A stretch of DNA of 56,199 nt from Myxococcales bacterium. GTDB taxonomy: Bacteria > Myxococcota > Myxococcia > Myxococcales > JAKAPL01. Numbering within the stretch: the first letter of the stretch is position 1; every line of letters begins with the position of its first letter. The stretch spans positions 1 through 56,199 of the forward strand of contig JAKAPL010000021.1 in the NCBI GenBank assembly GCA_021807105.1. The letters are read 5' to 3'. Made by a program: the position numbers and the translations under genes. The notes beneath the pieces are model-generated. The model searched no databases, was not told the origin of the DNA, and saw nothing but the letters and a program-made list of their open reading frames with translations. Below are positions 16,678 through 24,301 of this stretch, piece after piece.

Positions 16678-18029
16678 TCGACCACGAGCGGCTCGTCGAG
16701 CTCGACCGGCGCCATCTCTGGCACCCGTTCACCCAGATGCAGGGGTGGCTCGATGACGATCCGCTGATCATCGAGCGCGGCGAGGGGGCGTATCTCTTCG
16801 ACACCCGAGGGCGGCGCTACCTGGACGGCGTCTCCTCGCTCTGGGTCAACGTCCACGGCCACCGCAAGGCGGAGATCGACGAGGCCGTGCGCGCGCAGCT
16901 CGACCGCGTGGCCCATACGACGCTGCTCGGCCTCTCGAGCGTGCCGGCGATCGAGCTGGCGGAACGGCTCGCGAGCGTGGCCCCGCCGGGGCTCAGCCGC
17001 GTCTTCTACTCGGACAGCGGGAGCACGGCGGTCGAGATCGCGGTCAAGATCGCGTTCCAGTGCTGGAAGCAGCGGGGGCGGCCTTCGAAACGGCAGTTCC
17101 TCGCGCTCGGCGAAGCTTACCACGGCGACACGATCGGTTCGGTTTCGCTCGGCGGGATGGATCTCTTCCACGGCATCTTCCAGCCGTTGCTCTTCCCGGT
17201 GCTGCGGGCGCCAGAGCCGTACTGCTACCGCTGCCCGCTTTCCCGGCGGCCGGAAGAGTGCGAGATGGCTTGCGCGCGGGAGGCGGAGCGGCTCATCGAA
17301 GCCCACGCGGGGGAATTGGCGGCGGTGGTCGTCGAGCCGATCGTCCAGGGGGCAGCGGGGATGATCGTCCAGCCCCCCGGCTGGCTGCGGCGCGTCTGGG
17401 ATGCCTGCCGCGCGCACGACGTCCTGTTCATCGCCGACGAGGTCGCGGTCGGCTTCGGGAGGACGGGCACGCTCTTCGCCTGCGAGCAGGAGGGCGTCGT
17501 CCCCGACCTGCTCTGCCTCGCCAAGGGGATCACCGGAGGCTACCTGCCGCTCGCCGCGACGCTCGCGACCGAGTCGGTCTTCGAGGCGTTCCTCGGCGCG
17601 TACGAGTCGGACCGGACCTTCTTCCACGGCCACACCTACACCGGCAATCCGCTGGCCTGCGCAGCGGCGATCGCGAGCCTCGACCTGCTGGAGGCCGAAA
17701 AGACCGTGGAGCAGGTGGAGCCCGCCGCGGAACGGCTCGCCGCGGGTCTCGCGCCGCTCGGGGACCATCCCCACGTGGGGGAGATCCGGCAGCGCGGGCT
17801 CATGGTCGGGATCGAGCTGGTCGCCGACCGAAAGACGCGCGCGCCCTTTCCCCGCCCCTTGCGCATGGGCCACCGGGCGATCCTGGAGGCGCGCCGGCGC
17901 GGGGTCATCTTGAGGCCGCTCTCCGACGTGGTCGTGCTGATGCCGCCGCTCTGCCTCTCCGGCGCGCAGATCGACGAACTGGCGGCGGTGACCGTGGCCT
18001 CGATCGAGGCGGCGACGACGGGGGCGTAG
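16674..18029 (+). CDS. bioA: Adenosylmethionine-8-amino-7-oxononanoate aminotransferase
   Basis: Class-III aminotransferase that uses S-adenosylmethionine to aminate the BioF product to 7,8-diaminononanoate. It starts with the BioA-typical RHLWHPFTQMQGW and has GVSSLWVNVHGH, FYSDSGSTAVEIA, GEAYHGDT, FIADEVAVGFGRTGTLFACE and the PLP lysine at residue 284 in CLAKGITGGYLPLA, then FFHGHTYTGNPLACA. At 451 aa it is normal length. The GTG at 16674 overlaps the bioF stop and bioD follows directly. Confidence 0.95.
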   Translation: MIDHERLVELDRRHLWHPFTQMQGWLDDDPLIIERGEGAYLFDTRGRRYLDGVSSLWVNVHGHRKAEIDEAVRAQLDRVAHTTLLGLSSVPAIELAERLASVAPPGLSRVFYSDSGSTAVEIAVKIAFQCWKQRGRPSKRQFLALGEAYHGDTIGSVSLGGMDLFHGIFQPLLFPVLRAPEPYCYRCPLSRRPEECEMACAREAERLIEAHAGELAAVVVEPIVQGAAGMIVQPPGWLRRVWDACRAHDVLFIADEVAVGFGRTGTLFACEQEGVVPDLLCLAKGITGGYLPLAATLATESVFEAFLGAYESDRTFFHGHTYTGNPLACAAAIASLDLLEAEKTVEQVEPAAERLAAGLAPLGDHPHVGEIRQRGLMVGIELVADRKTRAPFPRPLRMGHRAILEARRRGVILRPLSDVVVLMPPLCLSGAQIDELAAVTVASIEAATTGA

Positions 18030-18875
18030 GTGGACGGCCTCTTCGTCGCCGGCACGGACACGGGCGCTGGGAAGACGTTCGTGGCCGCCGCGCTCTGCCG
18101 CGCGCTGCGGCGCGCGGGGATCGACGTCGCGGGCGTGAAGCCGTTCGAGACCGGCTGCGACCCGAATCCCGCCGACGCGGAGGCGCTGGAGGCCGAGGCG
18201 CACAGCGGGCTTCCGATCGATCTCCGCTGCCCCTGGCGCTTTCGCACGCCTGTCGCCCCGGCCGCCGCCGCGGCGCGGGAGCGGCCGGCGATCGCCCACG
18301 GGACGATGTTCCGCGCCGCGCTCGCCGTCGCGCGCCGGGCGGCGCGAGAGCGATTTGCCATCGTGGAAGCGGCCGGAGGACTGCTCGTCCCGATCGATGG
18401 GGCACGGACGAACCTCGACCTCGCGGCCGCGCTCGGCCTGCCGGTGCTGCTCGTCGGGAAGAACGCCCTGGGCACGCTCAACCACTGCGCGCTCTCCGTC
18501 GAGGCGCTGAGGAGACGGCGCGTGCCGATCCTCGGCCTCGTGCTCTCGCGCGGCCTCCTGCCCGCCGACGCGTCGCAGCGGACGAACGCCGAGTGGGCGC
18601 GCCGGATGTGCTGCGTGCCGGTCATCGAGCTCCCCCGGACGACCACCGGGCGGGCGGCTGCGACGCTGTCGCGAGCGTTCCTGGCGGACCTCCCGGCGAT
18701 CGTCCGCCGGGGGAAGAGACTCCCCGAGGAAGGCGAGGAGGCGCGAGGGAGGAGCCGCCCCCCGGCCCTCCGAGCCTCCGCGGAACCCAGGAGCCCGCGT
18801 CGCGAACGGTGTCCCGGCGGCCAGCCGGATCGCCAGAGCGCGGGCGGGAACGGACGTGCGGGGGTGAGTCGCTGA
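18030..18875 (+). CDS. bioD: Dethiobiotin synthetase
   Basis: ATP-dependent enzyme that closes the ureido ring of dethiobiotin from diaminononanoate and CO2. The P-loop is at residues 8-16 (GTDTGAGKT), with KPFETGCDP, EAAGGLLVPI and LLVGKNALGTLNH as further family blocks. The GTG start abuts the bioA stop. The last ~55 residues (after IVRRGKRL) are Arg/Pro-rich and not part of the fold, suggesting a lost ancestral stop or a disordered tail. The next gene's ATG follows the stop immediately. bioB and bioC/H are not in the window. Confidence 0.93.
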   Translation: MDGLFVAGTDTGAGKTFVAAALCRALRRAGIDVAGVKPFETGCDPNPADAEALEAEAHSGLPIDLRCPWRFRTPVAPAAAAARERPAIAHGTMFRAALAVARRAARERFAIVEAAGGLLVPIDGARTNLDLAAALGLPVLLVGKNALGTLNHCALSVEALRRRRVPILGLVLSRGLLPADASQRTNAEWARRMCCVPVIELPRTTTGRAAATLSRAFLADLPAIVRRGKRLPEEGEEARGRSRPPALRASAEPRSPRRERCPGGQPDRQSAGGNGRAGVSR

Positions 18876-19670
18876 ATGGGGACGCTGGCCGCGCTCTGCT
18901 CGCTGGCGCTCGCCGCGCCTCCCGGAGCCCTCGGGCCGATGTCCACGCCTCCGCCCCCGCCGCCATCCGCGGGCTGGCAACCGCCCGTCGCGCCGCCCGG
19001 CATGGGCGAAGCCGTCGGTCTCGAGCCACCGGGCACGGCGCTGCCGCCGCGGGGGCTCTCCCTGCTGGGCGCGACGGCGCTGCCCGCCGGTGAGGTCGGC
19101 TTCGTCCTGGGCGCGGGCTTCCCGTACGCGACCGCCGAGATCCTCGGGCAGGCGCTCCCCGCGGTCGCGTTCTACGGGCGGCTCGACAGCCTCTACCGGC
19201 AGCTCGAGCTGGTGAGCGTGGGCGCGCGCTGGACGATCGAGGAGGACGATCGCCGGCAGGCGATCGCACTCCGCTTCGAGGCGGGCCAGACGATCTTCGG
19301 CGACTCCGAGGCCAGCGAGCTGGCGCAGGGCCCGGGCGTCATCACGCCCGCCTGGATCACCGGCCTGCGCGACCAGGCCCTCGGGTCATTTTTTACCGTC
19401 TCGACCCGCAACGATTCGGGGATGACGTTCTCGTTCGACGGCGGCGCGCAGATCGTCGTCCAGGATTTCCCGCAAGCCGAGGCCGGGACCCCGCCGCCCT
19501 TGGCGCTGGGACTCAACCTCCCGATGCATCTCCTCGCGGAGGTGCCGGTCGGCAAGAGCACGAGCCTCGCGTTCGTGGGCGGCGCCGATCTGCACCTGCT
19601 GGCGATCACCGCCCACCAGGGTTCGCTCGCCTTCCCCCTCTTCCTGGTCGCCCTCGACAGCCTCTTCTAG
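18876..19670 (+). CDS. Predicted outer-membrane beta-barrel or exported protein
   Basis: Unrecognised 264-residue protein. It has an N-terminal hydrophobic export segment (LAALCSLALAAPPGALG), a Pro-rich stretch, then alternating Gly/aromatic strands (PAGEVGFVLGAGFPYATAEI, LELVSVGARWTIEEDD, GMTFSFDGGAQIVVQ, STSLAFVGGADLHLLAI) and a terminal Phe (LDSLF), the classic barrel-assembly end signal. It begins right at the bioD stop, so it is probably transcribed with the biotin operon, though a role in biotin uptake is only speculation. Its TAG stop is the left end of a CTAG-bounded palindromic element. Confidence 0.65.
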   Translation: MGTLAALCSLALAAPPGALGPMSTPPPPPPSAGWQPPVAPPGMGEAVGLEPPGTALPPRGLSLLGATALPAGEVGFVLGAGFPYATAEILGQALPAVAFYGRLDSLYRQLELVSVGARWTIEEDDRRQAIALRFEAGQTIFGDSEASELAQGPGVITPAWITGLRDQALGSFFTVSTRNDSGMTFSFDGGAQIVVQDFPQAEAGTPPPLALGLNLPMHLLAEVPVGKSTSLAFVGGADLHLLAITAHQGSLAFPLFLVALDSLF

Positions 19671-20107
19671 GAGGCTGGTGTGAAATGGGTGCCGTCGCGA
19701 GAAAACCGAGACCTAAGCCCGTCTTATTCACGGTCCGGCTGCTGCGGCGTCCGATCCCGCGCCTCCCGAAGGGGGGGCTTGCCACCCCTACAACGACATG
19801 GGGGGGTGTGCTCGCTCCGTACCTCCTCGCGGGGGGCTTGCCACCCTCCAAACGACTTGGGGGGGAGGTGCTTTACGCGACGCCTCGTCGGTCGTCGCTC
19901 TCGCTTGCCCTTCTCGGCTCGCGGTCTCGAACACCTCGCTACGCCGTACCGTGAATAAGACGGGCTAAGGCGAGACGGGCGCCCGAGGAGTGAACCGCGT
20001 CAAACGTACTCTTTGCAGTACGTTCTGCAGCGAAGCGACGAGGCCGCCCGTCGCGAGCGAAGGGATCGGCTTTCGCAGCAGGCAGCCATTTCACGCTAGC
20101 CTCCTAG
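19667..20107. repeat. CTAG-bounded long palindrome (family 2), copy a, split by MITE copy B
   Basis: The left arm CTAGGAGGCTGGTGTGAAAT starts at 19667, with its right-arm complement ending in CTAG at 20104-20107. Without the 247-bp MITE and its duplication it would be ~189 bp, like the intact copy at 44139-44324. The centre has the hairpin ACGTACT/AGTACGT and a middle stem GACGGGCG/CGCCCGTC. The first CTAG supplies the TAG stop of the upstream gene. Confidence 0.85.
19718..19964 (-). mobile_element. MITE-like element, copy B (247 bp, inverted)
   Basis: Same termini as copy A but in opposite orientation. It is flanked by an exact 5-bp duplication CTAAG (19713-19717 and 19965-19969) inside the left arm of the family-2 palindrome. 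The intact palindrome at 44139 serves as an approximate empty site (GACCGAGGCGAG), confirming insertion. It has no coding capacity for a transposase. Confidence 0.92.
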
Positions 20108-20128
20108 TTGCCCATCGACCTCACCCCG

Positions 20129-21697
20129 TCACCCGTCATACGCCTCGTCCTGCTCGATCCGCGAGAGCACCCAGTCGAAGGCGCCCGAGGTCACCTCGGC
20201 CTTGCAGTACTCGCACTGGCCGGCCATGTTGATCGACAGTTCGGCCCCGCACTGCGGGCACTTCTTCTCCGCCGACGCCGCCCCCTGGACCGCGACGCCG
20301 CGGATGAGAGTCCAATACTCCCAGAACGGCCGCTCGTGGGATCGATCGCCCGAGAGCCGCTTGCCCGCATCGTTGATCGTGTAGTCGATCGCGGTCGCGT
20401 GCAGCCGGACGGTGATCGAGTCGAAGTAGGCGTCGCTCTCCACGTCGGCGAGATCGACGCGGGAGATGTGCGGCCTCTCGATGGCGTTGCGCACGCGCTC
20501 GCGCTGGTACAGCTCGATCCAGTGCGACCAGTCCTCGAAGAGCCGGTCGCTCGTGAACGGCCGCGCGCGCTTCCAGTCGCGCTCCGACCACGCCGCCTGC
20601 AGCTCGAGGAAGACGAGGTTCACGCGCGCCTCGAAGCCCTCGAAGGCGAATGCCGGATCGCGGGCCTGGAGCGCGCGCAGCCGGTCCGCGGCCCCGGGCG
20701 CGACGCGGGTGGGCAAAGGAGCGACCTCCGTCCCCGCGTCCGAGAAGAGCAGCGGCGCGCGCGCCTCGCGCTCGAGGATCTGGATCGACTCGACGAGCCA
20801 GTCGAACGCGCCGGTCGTCACCTCGTTGCCGCAGTAGCTGCACCGGCCCGCGACCACGTCGGCGAGCGGCCCACCGCAGCAAGGACAGGTGAAGACCCGC
20901 GTCTGCTCGGGCGGGCGCGAGCGGGCGTTCCTCGCCCGGACGAGATCCCAGATCTCGACCGCGTAGTAGGTCTGCCGCTTCCCGTCCGCCCCTTGCTCGG
21001 TGTAGTTGGTCTCGAAGCGGACCTTCACCCCGACCTTCGGCGCTTGCGGCAGCGCCGAGACAGACAGGAAGTGGAGGCCGCCGACGATCACCCCATCGAC
21101 CTTGGCCGGCTGGTCGAGCGCGGCGAGCGTGGCGCGGGCGGGATCGGCGAGGTACGGAGCGAGCCGATCGATCGTCCCGGCCGCGCGCGCGCGATGGACC
21201 TCCTCGTAGAGCGCGTATAGGAAATCCTCGAAGAGCACGATCGAGAAGTGGGCGTCGAGCGAGCGCAGGCCGGCGACCTGGCGGCGGACGCCGGGAACGG
21301 GCGCGGGAGCGTCGGGCTGGAGATCGTCGGGGACGACGCCACCGTCGTCGAGGTCCCCGTCGCTCCCGAGGCCGCCGGACGCGCTCCAGTCGCGGCCGGC
21401 GGAGAATCCCCTGCCCTTGCTGGCGACCAAGACGCCCGCGACGATGAGCAGGAGGGGGATTCCCACCACCGGGTGGCCAGCCAGCAGCCAAACGAGCAGG
21501 AAGAGCAGGTCGCCGTTGCCGCCCCCGCCGCCGTACGAGACATGGCCCCCAAACGAGTGGCCCCCCGAGAAGTGACCGCCGCCGAACGAGTGGCCACCCG
21601 AGAAGGCGTGGCCGCCTCCCACGCGGGCGAGCGCGAGGGCGGCGGGCGCGAGGGGCGCGAGGATCGCGGGCGCCCTCCTCCACCACCGCCGGATCAA
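20129..21697 (-). CDS. Tim44-like domain membrane protein with two zinc ribbons
   Basis: 522-residue protein with an N-terminal signal/TM, a Gly/Ser/His-rich stretch (GGHSFGGGHFSGGHSFGGH), a TM helix (LLFLLVWLLAGHPVVGIPLL), a Tim44-like domain (about residues 145-260, HFSIVLFEDFLYALYEEVHR), a zinc ribbon (CPCCGG...CSYCG, ~270-290), a second Tim44-like domain (~300-450) and a second ribbon (CPQCGA...CEYCK) followed by GAFDWVL. The start is TTG overlapping the TGA of the preceding TPM-domain gene. The two often co-occur with YgcG/LemA-type envelope proteins; the function is not established. Confidence 0.82.
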   Translation of the reverse strand: MIRRWWRRAPAILAPLAPAALALARVGGGHAFSGGHSFGGGHFSGGHSFGGHVSYGGGGGNGDLLFLLVWLLAGHPVVGIPLLLIVAGVLVASKGRGFSAGRDWSASGGLGSDGDLDDGGVVPDDLQPDAPAPVPGVRRQVAGLRSLDAHFSIVLFEDFLYALYEEVHRARAAGTIDRLAPYLADPARATLAALDQPAKVDGVIVGGLHFLSVSALPQAPKVGVKVRFETNYTEQGADGKRQTYYAVEIWDLVRARNARSRPPEQTRVFTCPCCGGPLADVVAGRCSYCGNEVTTGAFDWLVESIQILEREARAPLLFSDAGTEVAPLPTRVAPGAADRLRALQARDPAFAFEGFEARVNLVFLELQAAWSERDWKRARPFTSDRLFEDWSHWIELYQRERVRNAIERPHISRVDLADVESDAYFDSITVRLHATAIDYTINDAGKRLSGDRSHERPFWEYWTLIRGVAVQGAASAEKKCPQCGAELSINMAGQCEYCKAEVTSGAFDWVLSRIEQDEAYDG

Positions 21698-22332
21698 GCC
21701 GCCCCTCCCTCGTCGTCGATCTCATCGGGAAGCTCTTCGACCGGCCCGGCGCCGCGGGGATAGGCCCGCGCGAGGATCGGCCCGAGCGCGCCGAGGGCGG
21801 CGATGAAGCGATCGATGTCCGGACGGGCGATCGACGCATCGATCTCGCGCGCGGCGGCCGTCCACGCTTCACCGAGCGCCTCCGGGGCCACGCCCGTGTC
21901 CAGGATCAGCTCGACGCGCCGCTCGAAGAGCGAGACGAAGACGAGCAACGCGAGCCTATGCCTGGTCCGGGAGAGGCCATGCTCCCAGAAGGCGGCGCTC
22001 GCGGCCCGGCGCACCTGCGCCTCCCTCCGCTCGCGCGACGTCAGGAGCCGCCGCAGCGGCGCCACCCGCGAACAGACGAACGCTCCGGCGATGAAGGCGA
22101 GCGTCGCGTCGATCGGCACGGCCTCGAGCGAGAAGGGGATCGGGAGATAGACGAGCGCGGCGAGCACCGCGAGACTCACGAGAAAGCCGAAGAGGTAGTC
22201 GGGCGCGTGGCCGTCGTCCGATCGCGCCCGAAGGGCCACGACGACCTGCACCGCGGTCTTCGCCTCGATCTCCCGGACGGCCTTCGCCGCGCGTTCCCGC
22301 GCCTCGTCGCGGTAGAAGTGGTGGTGCGCCAC
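21694..22332 (-). CDS. TPM-domain (YgcG-like) membrane protein
   Basis: 212-residue protein with an N-terminal TPM-type segment (REIEAKTAVQVVVALRARSDDG), two central membrane helices (YLFGFLVSLAVLAALVYLPI and ATLAFIAGAFVC), and a C-terminal half with LALLVFVSLFERRVELILDTGV, the core strand/helix seen in YgcG-family proteins. The GTG start is the likely one. It overlaps the Tim44-like gene start (TTGA), so the pair is coupled. Role unknown; probably an envelope protein. Confidence 0.72.
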   Translation of the reverse strand: MAHHHFYRDEARERAAKAVREIEAKTAVQVVVALRARSDDGHAPDYLFGFLVSLAVLAALVYLPIPFSLEAVPIDATLAFIAGAFVCSRVAPLRRLLTSRERREAQVRRAASAAFWEHGLSRTRHRLALLVFVSLFERRVELILDTGVAPEALGEAWTAAAREIDASIARPDIDRFIAALGALGPILARAYPRGAGPVEELPDEIDDEGGAA

Positions 22333-22365
22333 GGGCGCGAGCCTAGCACGAAAAGTAACGATCGT

Positions 22366-23148
22366 TCAGTCGGCGATGGCGTGCGCCCGGCCGCGACGGC
22401 CCTCGCCGCGGACCAGAAGCTGGGTCGGGCGAACGTTGCCGAGCGCGGCGAGCAGGCTGTCCCGCACCCGCGGATGCTCGGCCTCCAGATCGTCGAGGAG
22501 CTTCTTCACCCGCCTGCGCTGAAGGTTCGGCTGCGAGCCGCACAGGTCGCAGGGGAGGATCGGGAATGCCATGGCCCCCGCGAAAGCGGCGATCTCCCGC
22601 TCGGCGCAGTAGACGAGCGGGCGGATGAGCGTGTTGCGGCCGTCTTCGGAGACAAGGCGCGCCGGCATCGCCTTGATCTGGCCGCTGAAGAAGAGGTTCA
22701 ACAGCAACGTCTCGACGAGGTCGTCGCGGTGGTGACCGAGAGCGATCTTGTTGCATCCGAGCTCCACCGCCGCGTCGTAGAGGACCCCGCGGCGCATCCG
22801 CGAGCAGAGCCAGCAGCGCGTCTCGTCGGGTCCGAGCTTCCTGGTCACTACGGAGTACGTATCCGCGCGCAGCATCCGGTGCTCGTAACCGTTCCCGGCG
22901 AGCCAGTCGCGCAGCCGGTCGGCCGGGAAACCCGGTTGGCCCTGGTCGAGGTTCACGGCGAGCAGGGAGAAGCGGATCGGCGCGCGGCGGCGGAGCCTCT
23001 CGAGCAGGTGGAGGAGCGTATAGGAATCCTTGCCGCCCGAGACCGCGACCATGATCCGGTCACCGTCCTCGACGAGCGCGAAGTCCCCGATGGCGCGGGC
23101 GACCCGGTCCAGCAGGCGGCGCTCGAGCTTTTCGACTGACGGCTCCAT
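22366..23148 (-). CDS. ttcA: tRNA 2-thiocytidine biosynthesis protein TtcA
   Basis: ATP- and Fe-S-dependent enzyme that thiolates C32 of certain tRNAs. The PP-loop SGGKDSYTLLHLL begins near residue 36. The TtcA-specific cysteines are present: CWLCSRMRRG mid-protein and PCDLCGSQPNLQR near the end. GHHRDDLVETLLLNLFFSG is the second conserved block. At 260 aa it is full length. The start ATG at 23148 is 22 bp from the divergent tadA start, so the two tRNA-modification genes share a very compact promoter region. Confidence 0.95.
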   Translation of the reverse strand: MEPSVEKLERRLLDRVARAIGDFALVEDGDRIMVAVSGGKDSYTLLHLLERLRRRAPIRFSLLAVNLDQGQPGFPADRLRDWLAGNGYEHRMLRADTYSVVTRKLGPDETRCWLCSRMRRGVLYDAAVELGCNKIALGHHRDDLVETLLLNLFFSGQIKAMPARLVSEDGRNTLIRPLVYCAEREIAAFAGAMAFPILPCDLCGSQPNLQRRRVKKLLDDLEAEHPRVRDSLLAALGNVRPTQLLVRGEGRRGRAHAIAD

Positions 23149-23170
23149 CGCCGCGCGGTATACCACGGCG

Positions 23171-23740
23171 ATGCGGCCCGCAGAGCCCGACCGGGAGGCC
23201 CGCGACGGCGGTGACGACAGCGCCCCCAGCCCCGACCCCACGGACCTCCGGCTGATGGCGCGGGCGCTCGCCATGGCATCTCGCGCCGCCCTGCGGGGCG
23301 AAGTGCCGGTCGGGGCGGTGATCGCGCGGGGCGACCGGGTCATCGCCGCGGCGAGCAACCGGCGCGAGTCGGCCCGGGACGCGACCGCCCACGCGGAGCT
23401 GCTCGCCATCCGGGCCGCGTGCGCCCGTCTGGGTGGCTGGCGCTTGACCGGTCTCACCCTGTACGTTACTCTAGAGCCTTGTCCCATGTGCGCGGGCGCG
23501 CTGGTGCAAGCCAGGGTCGCCCGCCTCGTCTATGGGGCCGCGGATCCGAAGGCCGGAGCCGCGGGCAGCTTGTTTGACATCCCGCGTGATTCCCGGTTGA
23601 ACCATCGCCCGATGGTCACAGCCGGCGTGCTGGAGGAGGCGTCGGTCCGCCTGCTTCAGGAGTTTTTCAGAGCAAAGCGCTCGACGGCGGTGCGGGCGAG
23701 CGCGCGGGGCGCAGGGGCTCCCCGCGAAAGTCATTCGTAG
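23171..23740 (+). CDS. tadA: tRNA-specific adenosine deaminase
   Basis: Converts A34 to inosine in the tRNA-Arg anticodon. The zinc and catalytic sites are intact: His74-Ala-Glu76 (ATAHAELLAI) and Cys104/Cys107 in LEPCPMCAGALV, followed by ARLVYGAADPKAGAAGSL and LNHRP. ATG 23171 adds ~28 N-terminal residues to the usual start; a later start cannot be excluded. The Arg/Ala-rich C-terminal tail is long. Divergent from ttcA and just upstream of two tRNA genes. Confidence 0.94.
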   Translation: MRPAEPDREARDGGDDSAPSPDPTDLRLMARALAMASRAALRGEVPVGAVIARGDRVIAAASNRRESARDATAHAELLAIRAACARLGGWRLTGLTLYVTLEPCPMCAGALVQARVARLVYGAADPKAGAAGSLFDIPRDSRLNHRPMVTAGVLEEASVRLLQEFFRAKRSTAVRASARGAGAPRESHS

Positions 23741-23800
23741 AGGGCAAGCCCCCGGAGGATTCCGGCGCGAGAACGGCGGCTCCGGGCCCCCGACATTCAA

Positions 23801-23887
23801 GGAGAGATGGCCGAGCGGTTGAAGGCACTTGACTCGAAATCAAGCGTACCTTTACGGGTACCGGGGGTTCGAATCCCTCTCTCTCCG
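23801..23887 (+). tRNA. tRNA-Ser (anticodon CGA)
   Basis: Acceptor GGAGAGA pairs with TCTCTCC. The anticodon loop CTCGAAA within CTTGA/TCAAG gives anticodon CGA, reading UCG. There is a long variable arm (GTACC..GGTAC), typical of class II tRNA-Ser, and the T arm GGGGG-TTCGAAT-CCCTC. CCA is not encoded. Confidence 0.97.
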
Positions 23888-23986
23888 CAACGGTTCGCGA
23901 GCGCCGCGCGCGCCGCGTCAGGATCGCAGTCGTCTGCCGAGAACGGGTGGGCGTGGTGCGGCCGAACGAGGACCGCGACGACGTAA

Positions 23987-24076
23987 GGAGAGGTGACCGA
24001 GAGGCCGAAGGTGCACGACTGGAAATCGTGTGCGCCTCCAAAAGGGGTGCCGTGGGTTCGAATCCCACCCTCTCCG
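23987..24076 (+). tRNA. tRNA-Ser (anticodon GGA)
   Basis: Acceptor GGAGAGG pairs with CCTCTCC. The anticodon loop CTGGAAA in stem CACGA/TCGTG gives GGA, reading UCC/UCU. It has a long variable arm and T arm GTGGG-TTCGAAT-CCCAC. CCA is not encoded. It lies 99 bp after the other tRNA-Ser and may be co-transcribed with it. Confidence 0.97.
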
Positions 24077-24190
24077 CTGCCGGTGGTGACGTAGAGCAGG
24101 AGCCGAGGTTGCACCGCGTGATCCCGCTGCTGAAGATCACGACGGTCGCTTGACTTGACGGACCCCGCCGAGTCAGAACGCGATTCACAT

Positions 24191-24287
<97 letters not shown>

Positions 24288-24301
24288 GCCATTTTTCCTG
24301 G

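Noticed and set aside
19680..19964. Small proteins encoded in the MITE copies
   Set aside because: The frames arise from the repeat itself in several orientations, have no ribosome site and differ between copies.
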